Part shown: in pieces, positions 43,309-51,197 of the stretch | Position numbering within the stretch: position 1 is the first letter of the stretch | Layout: the number at the start of each line of letters is the position of its first letter | NCBI GenBank assembly: GCA_036507005.1 | Contig: DASXQT010000025.1 | Coordinates: 1-64,000, forward strand | Length of the DNA stretch: 64,000 nt | Direction of reading: 5' to 3' | Origin: WS-2 sp036507005 | Lineage (GTDB): Bacteria; Eisenbacteria; RBG-16-71-46 | The notes under the pieces: model-generated | Database searches by the model: none | The model's input: only the letters and a program-made list of their open reading frames with translations | What the model was told of the DNA's origin: nothing | Translations under genes and position numbers: made by a program

Positions 43309-44106
43309 ATGAACCCGGCGTCGCGCCTCTCCACGGCCACCATGGCGGCCCGCATTCCGTACGCCAACGCGGCGCCGTTCTACGCGCTGTGGGGCGATGC
43401 GCCGTTCGCGGTGCGCAACCTCGTGCCGCGCGAGCTGGGGCGGGAGGCCGAGGCCGGCACGGTGGACCTGGGCCTGATGGCGAGCGCGGACTTCCTCAGG
43501 CTGCGCGACCGCTTCGAGCTCCTCCGCCCCTCCCTGGGCGTGGCGGCGCGCGGCGCGGTGCACTCGGTGCTCCTGTTCTCGCGCCGGCCGGCGGCCTCGC
43601 TCGCGGGCGCCCTGGTCTCGGTCACGCCCGAGACCTCGACCTCGATCAAGCTGCTCCGGATGCTGCTCGACGTGCGGCTCGGCCTCGCGGGCGTGCGCTA
43701 CGTGCGCGGCCTCGAGCCCGCGCAGGCCGACGCCCTGCTCGTGATCGGCGACCACGCGATGCGCATGCGGCGCCAGCGGCCCGAGGGCTTCACGCACGCG
43801 CTCGACCTCGGCGCCGAGTGGCTGGAATGGACCGGGCTGCCGTTCGTCTACGCGGTGTGGGCGGTGCGAGCCACGCTCGATCCCGCGCTCCAGGCGGAGC
43901 TGGGCGCGTTCCTGGACTCGTCTCTGGCCGCCGGGCTGGCCAATCTGCCCGAGGTGGCGCGCCAGCAGACCGAGGCCGGCTGGAGTGCGGAGGAGATGGA
44001 AGCCTACCTGCGGCGGTTCCACTACCGCCTCGGGCCCGAGGACCTCTCCGGGCTCGAGCGCTTCGAGGGGCTGCTCCGCCGCCACGACCTGATCGCCCAC
44101 GACTGA
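43309..44106 (+). CDS. mqnA: Chorismate dehydratase MqnA (first futalosine enzyme)
   Basis: MqnA removes water from chorismate to give 3-[(1-carboxyvinyl)oxy]benzoate. The 265-residue protein matches the VitK2_biosynth family: 'RIPYANAAPFYALWGD', 'VPRELGREAEAGTVDLGLMA', 'GAVHSVLLFSRRPAASL', 'SVTPETSTSIKLLRMLL' and 'DALLVIGDHAMRM'. MqnD is a related fold, but the overall pattern is that of MqnA. An internal ATG (43342) is an alternative start, and neither has a clear ribosome site. The gene stands apart from mqnE, mqnC and mqnP but shares the pathway. Confidence 0.92.
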   Translation: MNPASRLSTATMAARIPYANAAPFYALWGDAPFAVRNLVPRELGREAEAGTVDLGLMASADFLRLRDRFELLRPSLGVAARGAVHSVLLFSRRPAASLAGALVSVTPETSTSIKLLRMLLDVRLGLAGVRYVRGLEPAQADALLVIGDHAMRMRRQRPEGFTHALDLGAEWLEWTGLPFVYAVWAVRATLDPALQAELGAFLDSSLAAGLANLPEVARQQTEAGWSAEEMEAYLRRFHYRLGPEDLSGLERFEGLLRRHDLIAHD

Positions 44107-44192
44107 CATCCCACAGCACCCCCGCAACCGTGGGGCCGGTGCGAGCGTAGTTCCCGCGTCCTTGACCGCGACGCGAGTGGAGGAGTCACCCG

Positions 44193-44990
44193 ATGCCCAC
44201 CATGCACGAAGTGGATTACCAGATCCTCGGCGACGACATGCAGTTCGTGAAGATCGAGCTGGATCCCGGCGAGGCCGCCCTCGGCGAGGCCGGCGCCATG
44301 ATGTACCTCGAGGACGGAATCGAGATGCAGACCATCTTCGGGGACGGCTCGCAGCCGGGCGGGGGGCTCATGGAGAAGCTCCTCGGGGCCGGCAAGCGCC
44401 TGCTGGTCGGCGAGTCGCTGTTCATGACGGTGTTCCACAACACCGCCAACGGGAAGCGGCGCGCGGCCTTCGCCGCGCCCTATCCGGGCAAGATCGTCCC
44501 GGTCCACCTCGCCGAGATCGGGGGCGAGCTGATCGCGCAGAAGGACTCGTTCCTGGCCGCGGCCAAGGGCGTGAGCATCGGCATCGCGTTCACCAAGCGC
44601 TTCGGCGCCGGGCTCTTCGGCGGCGAGGGCTTCATCCTCGAGCGCCTGCAGGGCGACGGCTGGGCGTTCGTGCACGCCGGCGGCACGCTCGAGGAGCGCA
44701 CGCTCGCCGCGGGCGAGACGCTGCGCGTCGACACCGGCTGCATCGTGGCGATGCAGCCCTCGGTCGAATACGACATCCAGCTCGCCGGGGGCCTGAAGAC
44801 CGCGCTCTTCGGCGGCGAGGGCCTGTTCTTGGCGACCCTGCGCGGGCCGGGCCGGGTGTGGCTCCAGTCGCTGCCCTTCAGCCGGCTCGCGAGCCGGATC
44901 TACGCCGCCGCCCCGCAGACCGGGCGCGGCGGGCGCGAGGAGGGCTCGATCCTCGGCCGCCTCGGTGACATGATCGGCGGCGACCGCTAG
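44193..44990 (+). CDS. AIM24/TIGR00266 family protein
   Basis: The 265-residue protein belongs to the AIM24 family of beta-sandwich proteins with no settled function. Characteristic blocks are 'MHEVDYQILGDDMQFVKIEL', 'EAGAMMYLEDGIEMQT', 'LFMTVFHNTANGKRRAAFAA', 'GLFGGEGFILERLQGDG' and 'GLKTALFGGEGLFLATLRGP'. The start has 'gtggaggag' upstream. It is a single gene between mqnA and the first pilin cassette. Confidence 0.9.
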   Translation: MPTMHEVDYQILGDDMQFVKIELDPGEAALGEAGAMMYLEDGIEMQTIFGDGSQPGGGLMEKLLGAGKRLLVGESLFMTVFHNTANGKRRAAFAAPYPGKIVPVHLAEIGGELIAQKDSFLAAAKGVSIGIAFTKRFGAGLFGGEGFILERLQGDGWAFVHAGGTLEERTLAAGETLRVDTGCIVAMQPSVEYDIQLAGGLKTALFGGEGLFLATLRGPGRVWLQSLPFSRLASRIYAAAPQTGRGGREEGSILGRLGDMIGGDR

Positions 44991-45249
44991 CGGCGGCGCT
45001 GCCGCCTCTCTCTCCCGCGGCGCCGCCGGGTGCTTCCCGGCGCGCCGTTCCGCTTGGCGCCCGCGCTCCTCCCGCGGCGCCGGCGCCTTGCGCGCTGCAA
45101 GAATCCCCCGCGCAATATTCCGGAAGCCGAGTGTCCCGAACGGTGCGCCGCACTGCAGTTCGCATCGTGGGCAGATCCGGGGGGCCGCGCGGACGCCGTT
45201 CCCTCGCCGAGTTGCGGAGATTCACCCACCCGCGCGGGTCTTTCGCCCA

Positions 45250-45266
45250 TTGGTCCCCCTCTTGCG
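45250..45266 (+). promoter_or_regulatory. Sigma-54 (-24/-12) promoter of pilin cassette 1
   Basis: TTGGTCCCCCTCTTGCG carries the invariant GG (45252-45253) and GC (45264-45265) separated by exactly 10 bases, with the TTGC of the -12 element intact. It lies about 95 bp before the GspH-like gene, in the 370-bp gap 44991-45360 that holds no other gene. Confidence 0.65.
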
Positions 45267-45360
45267 TTCTCAAGGCCCGGCTTGCTGTTGCCGATATTGA
45301 CGCTTGATCCGCCGGGCCGACGAGGGGCCGGATGCCGCACTAACATGAGAGAAGCCGACC

Positions 45361-45807
45361 ATGATGCGCACGCATGGCGCCGCACGGGGTTTCACCCTGA
45401 TCGAGACGGCGGTGGTCCTCATCGTCCTCGGGGTGATCGCGGCGTTTTCGCTTCCGGCGTTCCTGCGCCTGAACCGCAGCCTCGCGCTCAAGGGCACGGT
45501 GCAGGACCTGGCCGGGCAGATCCAGCTCGCGCGCCAGAAGGCGATCGCGTCCGCGACCCAGCAGATCCTCCACTTCCAGGTGGCGTTCGGCTACGACTTC
45601 CACTACCACAACAGCGTGCCCTCGAACTTCTGGAAGTTCCCCAAGGGCGTCACCTACCTGTGGAGCACCGGCACTCTCCCGGGCGCTGCGGTCACCATGA
45701 AGGCGGACGGGCGCGCCAGCCAGTCCGGCATGATCATCCTGCAGAACCCGGACGGCCTGCGCGACACCATCAACGTCCAGCTCTCCGGGCTGGTGCTGGT
45801 CCAGTAG
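45361..45807 (+). CDS. GspH/FimT-like prepilin, cassette 1
   Basis: The 148-residue protein has a type IV prepilin leader: Gly10 then 'FTLIETAVVLIVLGVIAAFS' with Glu at +5, followed by the amphipathic helix. The remainder is GspH/FimT-like and ends 'GMIILQNPDGLRDTINVQLS', which is shared with the cassette 3 copy. It should be cleaved and N-methylated by the prepilin peptidase and act as a minor pilin or pseudopilin. It is the first gene after the sigma-54 promoter and is followed by the PilV-like gene after 8 bp. Confidence 0.88.
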   Translation: MMRTHGAARGFTLIETAVVLIVLGVIAAFSLPAFLRLNRSLALKGTVQDLAGQIQLARQKAIASATQQILHFQVAFGYDFHYHNSVPSNFWKFPKGVTYLWSTGTLPGAAVTMKADGRASQSGMIILQNPDGLRDTINVQLSGLVLVQ

Positions 45808-45815
45808 GACGCAGC

Positions 45816-46223
45816 ATGAGCGCGCGACCCCTCCCGCATCGCCAGGAGCGCGGCCTCACGCTGGTCGAGATGCTGATCGCGATCCTGGTGCTGACCACCG
45901 GCATACTGGTGCTCGGCCGGCTCATTCCCGCCGCCAGCCGCGGGCAGGTCACGGACAAGATGATGACCCAGGCGAGCGCCTACGCCCAGCAGAAGATCGA
46001 GTCCCTCCAGGTGTTGACCTGGTCGGACCCGTCGCTCACCAACGGGCGGCACCCTTCGGCCAACACCAACGAGCCGCTCGGCACCACCGGGCAGTGGCAG
46101 CGATCCTGGGAAATCACGACTCTGGCGACACCCCTGGACAACCTGAAGAAAGTCACCGTGACCGTGAACTGGACCTTCCTGGGGGCGCATTCGGTCACGG
46201 CCACGACCTACCTGAGGCGGTAA
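45816..46223 (+). CDS. PilV/GspI-like prepilin, cassette 1
   Basis: The 135-residue protein has a prepilin leader ending at Gly13, then 'LTLVEMLIAILVLTTGILVL'. Its C-terminal part contains 'LTNGRHPSANTNEPLG' and 'LKKVTVTVNWTFLGAHSVTA', recognisable in all four paralogues of the window. The start ATG at 45816 is chosen because it gives a short leader; the long frame upstream is not coding. It is a minor pilin by inference and is followed after 5 bp by the giant PilW-like gene. Confidence 0.87.
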   Translation: MSARPLPHRQERGLTLVEMLIAILVLTTGILVLGRLIPAASRGQVTDKMMTQASAYAQQKIESLQVLTWSDPSLTNGRHPSANTNEPLGTTGQWQRSWEITTLATPLDNLKKVTVTVNWTFLGAHSVTATTYLRR

Positions 46224-46228
46224 CTACC

Positions 46229-49222
46229 ATGCTCCGCGCTCCGATCCAACGCGCACTCCGAACCGGCGGCAGGGCCGCTGCCCGAGGCTTCACCATGCTC
46301 GAGCTGCTGGTCACGCTCGGCGTGCTGGTCGTCATCTCGATCGCGCTCACCGCGGTTCTCATGACCACGATGCGCGGGAAGAACAGCACCAGCAACTTCA
46401 TCGAGTCCACCCAGGCGGCGCGCGCCGCGCTCGAGATGATCGCGAGCGACGTGCGCACCGCGGGCTACGGGGCGGACGCGGACACCACCCCGGCGCAGCT
46501 GGCGGTCGCCTACGTGGACTCGATGGAGATGATCCTCAACGAGAACCTGCAGCCCTATCCGGACCCGCACCTCCCGCCGTTCGCCTACAACCCGGCGGGA
46601 ACCCCGCGGCCCTTCAAGCTCGACAACACGGCCTGGCAGCCGTCGATCAAGTATCGGACCGGCGCCGAGATCGTCCGCTACACGCTCGATGCCAGCAACG
46701 ACGGCCTCGTGAACTCGACCGACGCGGCCGGAACCGCGGCGAGCCGCACCCGGAATCCCGACGACTTCGCGCTCCTGCGCCAGGTGTACGGCGACTCGGT
46801 GAACAACGTGGCCGGCAACAACGGCCCGTTCCTGAACGAGGAGGTGGCGTTGGTCCGAAAGCCGGGCGGGACCGTGGCGCCGCTCTTCACCGTGTACCTG
46901 CGCGGCTCCAGCACGCCGTGGAACTGGTCGGACGGACCGATTCCCACGACCCAGCTCAAGAACGTGGACCGGGTCGTCGTCAAGGTGACCGCGCCGAGCG
47001 GCAAGGCCGACTACCGCGGCAAGTACGCGGAGACCGTGCTCACGACCGAGGTCAACGCCGCCCGCAACGCCCCCAATTGGGGACTGACGACCTACCCGGT
47101 GGACGGCTACGTGTTCGATGACGCCAACCAGGATCACACCAAGCAGCCGCTGGAGCTCGGGATCGCAGGCGTGGGCGTGCGGCTCGGGAACAGCTACACC
47201 GCGGTCACGGGCACGACCGGCCACTTCATCATCCGCGCCCCGGCCGGCACCTACACGCTGCAGCACACGCCGCTCGCGAACTACGGCAACTTCAACAACC
47301 CCGCGACCTACTCGGTCACCGTGCCCCCGAGCGCGAGCCGCGACTTCGCCGACACCGCGCGCGCCGGCGGGTTCGCGTCGGTCACGGCGTTCAGGGACCT
47401 CAACGACAACCTGTACCAGGACGCGGGCGAGCCGGGGCGGTCGTCCGTGGCCATCCGGCTCGATCCCGCGGGCACCACGTCCTACACCGACGGCTACGGC
47501 AACGCCTCGATCTTCGTCCAGTCCGGCGGCTACACCCTGACCTGCACGCCGCCCGATTCGTTCGTCGTGACCAGCCCGAACCCGGTGTCCGGCACCATGA
47601 CGAACGGCGGCTCGGCGAGCCACTCGTTCGCACTGAAGGTGAGCGCGACCGGGATCACGAAGGGCAAGGTGTTCCGCGACAACAACCGCGACGGCGCCTA
47701 CCAGGGAACCGAGCCGGGGCTGCAGAACGTGTGGGTGGGCGTGACCACCAACGGCGGCGTGACGGTCCAGGGTTACACCTACACCGACGCCAGCGGCGAC
47801 TACGCGATCACGGTCCCGGTCAACGATCCGCCGCACACCGCGGCGTACTCGATCATCGTCGCGGTGCCGAACGGCTACTTCCCGACCACTTCCACCTCGA
47901 TCTCGCCCGTCTGGCTCACGAACGGGCAGGTGGCCTCGAACCAGAACTTCGGCCTGGTCGCCTACCAGATCATCACGCTCAACGCGAGTCGCGTGCTGAG
48001 CCTCGGGAGCCGCGACCTGATGGAGAAGGACTGGTCGGGCGGGCAGACCGACCACGCGCACGGCGACGCCGACATCGTGCTGGGGGCGGATGCGGGCGGC
48101 ACCGACAACATCTCGGTGTGGTTCAGCCAGTACGACGCCACCCCGCTGTTCAGCCCGTCCCCGGTGGACCCCACCGGCTACACCCGCAACGCGGCCAATT
48201 CGGTGCTGTCGCTGGTCGTGGACACGCTGGACGCCAACGTCTCGCCCTTCGCCCGTCCCGACATCGCGACCGGCACCCTGTACGCGACCGCCGGCAACCT
48301 GTTCGTCTGGTACAACCAGAACAGCAGCGGCAACCAGGGCTATGTCAAGACCACGCCCGACAAGAGCTACAAGACCGCCGACAACGGCGACGTGCAGGCG
48401 GTCAAGTCGTACGACTGCGCGGGCGGCGCGAAGCCGGACCTGCTGGCCGGCACCAAGTCGGCGACCGCCGGGCACGGAACGATCGAGGTCTGGCAGAGCG
48501 ACGACGGCGCGACCCCCAACTTCGGGCGCGTGGAGATCTATCCGCCCGCGGGCAGCATTCCGGGGAGCAACCTGGGCGAGGTGACCTCGATGGCGCTCGC
48601 CGACCTGAACGGGGACGGCAAGCGGGACCTCGTCGTGGGCACGAAGACCGGCACCTACAACGGTCAGATCGCGGTGTTCCGGTTCGTGACCAAGATCACG
48701 GGCGCACGCTTCACCTGTGCCGCGGTCTACACGCTGCCCACCTCGGTGGTGACGTCGGTCACCTGCCTGGACGTGAACGGAGACGGCTACCTCGACATCG
48801 TGGCCGGTACCCAGACCGGCACGGCGACGGGCCAGATCCAGTACTGGAAGAACGACAACGCCGGCACGGTGCCGAGCTTCACCAGCACCCGCACGGTGGA
48901 TGCGCCCGGCATCGTGACCTCGCTCGCCGCGGCCGACCTGGGCGGCGGGGCGTCGCGCACCGACGTGGCGATGGGCTGGCGGGCCACGGACACCGGTTAC
49001 GGCGGCGGCATCCTGGTCTACTACTGCGATTCCGGCACGTTCCCGAGCAACGGGACGGATCCGTCGGCCGGATCGGTGTTCAACTTCGTTCCGGCGCTCA
49101 CCGTGAACAACTTCAACTACGGCGTCTACCCGGTCTCGCCCGCCCCGCCCTTCCTCACCGACCTCGCGGCCGGCGTCAAGGCCAGCCCCACGACCGGCGC
49201 GCTCGTGGTGTTCATCCGATGA
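46229..49222 (+). CDS. Giant PilW-like prepilin with SdrD-B-like, dockerin-like and FG-GAP-like regions, cassette 1
   Basis: The 997-residue protein has a prepilin leader (Gly20, then 'FTMLELLVTLGVLVVISIA') and a PilW-like N-terminal segment ('ARAALEMIASDVRTAGYGAD'). It then carries a calcium-loop-like stretch ('DASNDGLVNSTDAAG') and Cna-B/SdrD-B-like units ('DGYVFDDANQDHT', 'GKVFRDNNRDGAYQGTEPGL'). The C-terminal half has FG-GAP/VCBS-like loops ('ADLNGDGKRDLVVGT', 'LDVNGDGYLDIVAGT'). Ordinary PilW/PulJ proteins are 200-350 residues, so the added 700 residues are exceptional and look like a surface adhesin carried on a pilus tip. It ends overlapping PilX by four bases. Confidence 0.85.
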   Translation: MLRAPIQRALRTGGRAAARGFTMLELLVTLGVLVVISIALTAVLMTTMRGKNSTSNFIESTQAARAALEMIASDVRTAGYGADADTTPAQLAVAYVDSMEMILNENLQPYPDPHLPPFAYNPAGTPRPFKLDNTAWQPSIKYRTGAEIVRYTLDASNDGLVNSTDAAGTAASRTRNPDDFALLRQVYGDSVNNVAGNNGPFLNEEVALVRKPGGTVAPLFTVYLRGSSTPWNWSDGPIPTTQLKNVDRVVVKVTAPSGKADYRGKYAETVLTTEVNAARNAPNWGLTTYPVDGYVFDDANQDHTKQPLELGIAGVGVRLGNSYTAVTGTTGHFIIRAPAGTYTLQHTPLANYGNFNNPATYSVTVPPSASRDFADTARAGGFASVTAFRDLNDNLYQDAGEPGRSSVAIRLDPAGTTSYTDGYGNASIFVQSGGYTLTCTPPDSFVVTSPNPVSGTMTNGGSASHSFALKVSATGITKGKVFRDNNRDGAYQGTEPGLQNVWVGVTTNGGVTVQGYTYTDASGDYAITVPVNDPPHTAAYSIIVAVPNGYFPTTSTSISPVWLTNGQVASNQNFGLVAYQIITLNASRVLSLGSRDLMEKDWSGGQTDHAHGDADIVLGADAGGTDNISVWFSQYDATPLFSPSPVDPTGYTRNAANSVLSLVVDTLDANVSPFARPDIATGTLYATAGNLFVWYNQNSSGNQGYVKTTPDKSYKTADNGDVQAVKSYDCAGGAKPDLLAGTKSATAGHGTIEVWQSDDGATPNFGRVEIYPPAGSIPGSNLGEVTSMALADLNGDGKRDLVVGTKTGTYNGQIAVFRFVTKITGARFTCAAVYTLPTSVVTSVTCLDVNGDGYLDIVAGTQTGTATGQIQYWKNDNAGTVPSFTSTRTVDAPGIVTSLAAADLGGGASRTDVAMGWRATDTGYGGGILVYYCDSGTFPSNGTDPSAGSVFNFVPALTVNNFNYGVYPVSPAPPFLTDLAAGVKASPTTGALVVFIR

Positions 49223-50463
49223 GGGCGAGAACGCGCCGCTGGCGCGGGCCGCTCCCACACGGCGAGCGCGGCGTGGCGCTGGTCATGGCGCTGCTCGTGC
49301 TGCTGGTGATGGCGCTGCTCGCCGCGGTGCTCATGATGAGCGTCTCGATGAACCGCAAGATCGCGGGGCACGACCTGCGCATGTCCAAGGCGCTCAACAC
49401 CGCCGAGGCCGGGGTGGGCGAGGCCATCGCCCGGATCCGGAACGGCGATCTGGGGCTCGCCGGCAACAACCCGAGAGCGGTGGGTCAGGTCTTCCTGTGC
49501 CCGGCGGGCAGCGTTCCCGTGCTCGGCACGGACTCGGTCGCGGTCGAGACCCGGCAGCCGACCGGCCAGTGGCTGCCCTACAGCACCGCGTCCCGCGGGC
49601 CGGACGTGCTCACCGTTCAGTTCAAGACCAACGCCGCGCGCACCTTGATCTACAAGTACGACAACACCCTCACGCCGCCGGTCAATACCACGACCGGATT
49701 GCCCATCTACGTGGTCAACTCCACCGCCCGCCAGGGGACGGCGGTCAAGCGCGTCGTCACGGAGGTGATCCAGAAGCCGGTGAACGCCGACAGCAAGGCG
49801 GCGGTGGCCGCCAAACACGACATCCGCTTCATCGGCAACTCGGCCGTGTGCGGATACGACCACAGCATCAATACCCCGGTCTGGTACGGCGAGAACGGCC
49901 GCACCGGCTCCAACAGCTGCATTCCGTACGAGGTCAACCAGAATTCCGATCTCCCAGGCTCGTGGACCACCGACACGACCTGGGGGGGCGGCACTCCGAC
50001 CCAGGCCGGCTATCCGCAGGCGAACGCCTCGCGACAGACCGGCTTCTACTCGGGACCGTGGGACGCGGTCGGCCTCTCCCAGGCGGACTTCTACGCCTGG
50101 GCCGGAGTTCCCTCCACCGGCGTTCCCGCGAACCTGAACGGGATCACCTACCTGGACAACGACGGGATCGCCCAAAACGTATCGGGCAGCTGGGGCATCC
50201 AGGGCCAGGGCGGCGAGGGGCTGCTCTACCTGGACGGCAGCCTGACCATCAACTCGTGGTTCACGTACCGGGGGCTGGTCTACATCGAAGGCGACGTCAC
50301 GTTCAACGGCCAGGCGTGGATCCTGGGCGGTCTCATCGTACACGGCCAGACCGACGTCAAGCTGACGGGCGGCTGCACGATCCTCTACAGCCACGAGGCG
50401 ATCCTGCTCGCGCTCGCCAAGTACGGCGGCCAGTTCGTCACGCTCTCGTGGCGGGAAAAGTAG
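49219..50463 (+). CDS. PilX/GspK-like prepilin, cassette 1
   Basis: The 414-residue protein begins with a PilX-type N terminus ('GERGVALVMALLVLLVMALL', then 'MSKALNTAEAGVGEAIARI'), where the +5 Glu is absent as in many PilX proteins. The C-terminal half has an extended beta-rich region ('GEGLLYLDGSLTINSWFTYR', 'GLVYIEGDVTFNGQAWILGG') and ends 'VTLSWREK', a tail also seen in the other two complete copies. The ATG overlaps the PilW-like stop (ATGA), indicating coupled translation. Confidence 0.86.
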   Translation: MRARTRRWRGPLPHGERGVALVMALLVLLVMALLAAVLMMSVSMNRKIAGHDLRMSKALNTAEAGVGEAIARIRNGDLGLAGNNPRAVGQVFLCPAGSVPVLGTDSVAVETRQPTGQWLPYSTASRGPDVLTVQFKTNAARTLIYKYDNTLTPPVNTTTGLPIYVVNSTARQGTAVKRVVTEVIQKPVNADSKAAVAAKHDIRFIGNSAVCGYDHSINTPVWYGENGRTGSNSCIPYEVNQNSDLPGSWTTDTTWGGGTPTQAGYPQANASRQTGFYSGPWDAVGLSQADFYAWAGVPSTGVPANLNGITYLDNDGIAQNVSGSWGIQGQGGEGLLYLDGSLTINSWFTYRGLVYIEGDVTFNGQAWILGGLIVHGQTDVKLTGGCTILYSHEAILLALAKYGGQFVTLSWREK

Positions 50464-50552
50464 ACGGCGAGCGGCGCGGCGGCGCCCGGCTCCGGCGGGG
50501 CGCACGCGGCGGCATCTCGGCATCGCCATCGCGAGCGTGATTTGCCCCCGCG

Positions 50553-50640
50553 ATTGCAGCCTGCCTGACCGCGCCGTGCCGGGCGCACGCCTCCGGCTCG
50601 TAAGAGCTTGCGGCGGCGGAGACAAGCGGGCGCGGCATTT
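50553..50640 (+). repeat. Conserved upstream element shared by cassettes 2 and 3
   Basis: The stretch from 50553 (beginning 'attgcagcc') to about 50640 aligns closely with 55568-55655. The shared stretch includes 'ccgtgccgg' and 'cgtaag', then 'ttgcgg'. Both copies lie roughly 165-180 bp upstream of the sigma-54 GG. They are either duplicated remains or an enhancer-type activator site. The rest of the 286-bp gap holds no gene. Confidence 0.55.
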
Positions 50641-50717
50641 CGCGATACGGCGGGCCTTCCAAATGCAGTGAATCGGCTTGCGGGCGGGTGCGATTCCCCA
50701 GCCGCGACTCTTTCGCG

Positions 50718-50734
50718 CTGGCATGCCGACTGCT
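50718..50734 (+). promoter_or_regulatory. Sigma-54 promoter of pilin cassette 2
   Basis: CTGGCATGCCGACTGCT has GG (50720-50721) and GC (50732-50733) with exactly 10 bases between. The predicted start of transcription is only about 5 bases ahead of the ATG at 50750. Confidence 0.7.
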
Positions 50735-50749
50735 CAAGTACTTGGCGGG

Positions 50750-51196
50750 ATGGACCATCCGAACTCATTCGAAGCGGGTTTCGACCTGCCCACCTGCGCG
50801 GCCGGCCCCGTTCGCGAGCGCGGCGTCTCGCTCCTCGAGCTGCTGATCGCCCTCGTGGTGCTCTCGATCGGCGTCCTGGCCGTCGCCCAGCTCTTCCCCG
50901 CCGGGAGCCGCACCCAGGTTCAGGCGAAGGAGCTGACCTCGGCCAACTTCTACGCCCAGCAGAAGGTCGAGCAGCTCTCCCTGCTCTCGTGGACGGACCC
51001 CGCCCTCGCCGCCGGCCGGCATCCCTCCGGCACGGCCTGCGACACCCTCGGCGCCCACCGGGAGATGCTCCGCTTCTATCAGGTCGACGCCCTCGCCGCG
51101 CCGCTCGACGAGCTGAGGAAGGTCACGGTCACGGTGAGCTGGAAACTCCAGAAGCCCCATTCCGTGACCGCGACCACCTACGTGAGGAAGACCTAG
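50750..51196 (+). CDS. PilV-like prepilin, cassette 2
   Basis: The 148-residue protein has a prepilin leader ending at Gly25, then 'VSLLELLIALVVLSIGVLAV' and the family motif 'AQLFPAGSRTQVQ'. C-terminal hallmarks are 'LAAGRHPSGTACDTLG' and 'LRKVTVTVSWKLQKPHSVTA'. The ATG at 50750 is preferred, since upstream in-frame starts would fall within or before the promoter. The leader of the mRNA would be about 5 bases. This cassette has no GspH-like gene. Confidence 0.85.
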   Translation: MDHPNSFEAGFDLPTCAAGPVRERGVSLLELLIALVVLSIGVLAVAQLFPAGSRTQVQAKELTSANFYAQQKVEQLSLLSWTDPALAAGRHPSGTACDTLGAHREMLRFYQVDALAAPLDELRKVTVTVSWKLQKPHSVTATTYVRKT

Positions 51197-51197
51197 C

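Noticed and set aside
45030..45815. Long N-terminal extension of the cassette 1 PilV-like gene
   Set aside because: The upstream frame overlaps the GspH-like gene in another frame, and the real prepilin leader starts at 45816.
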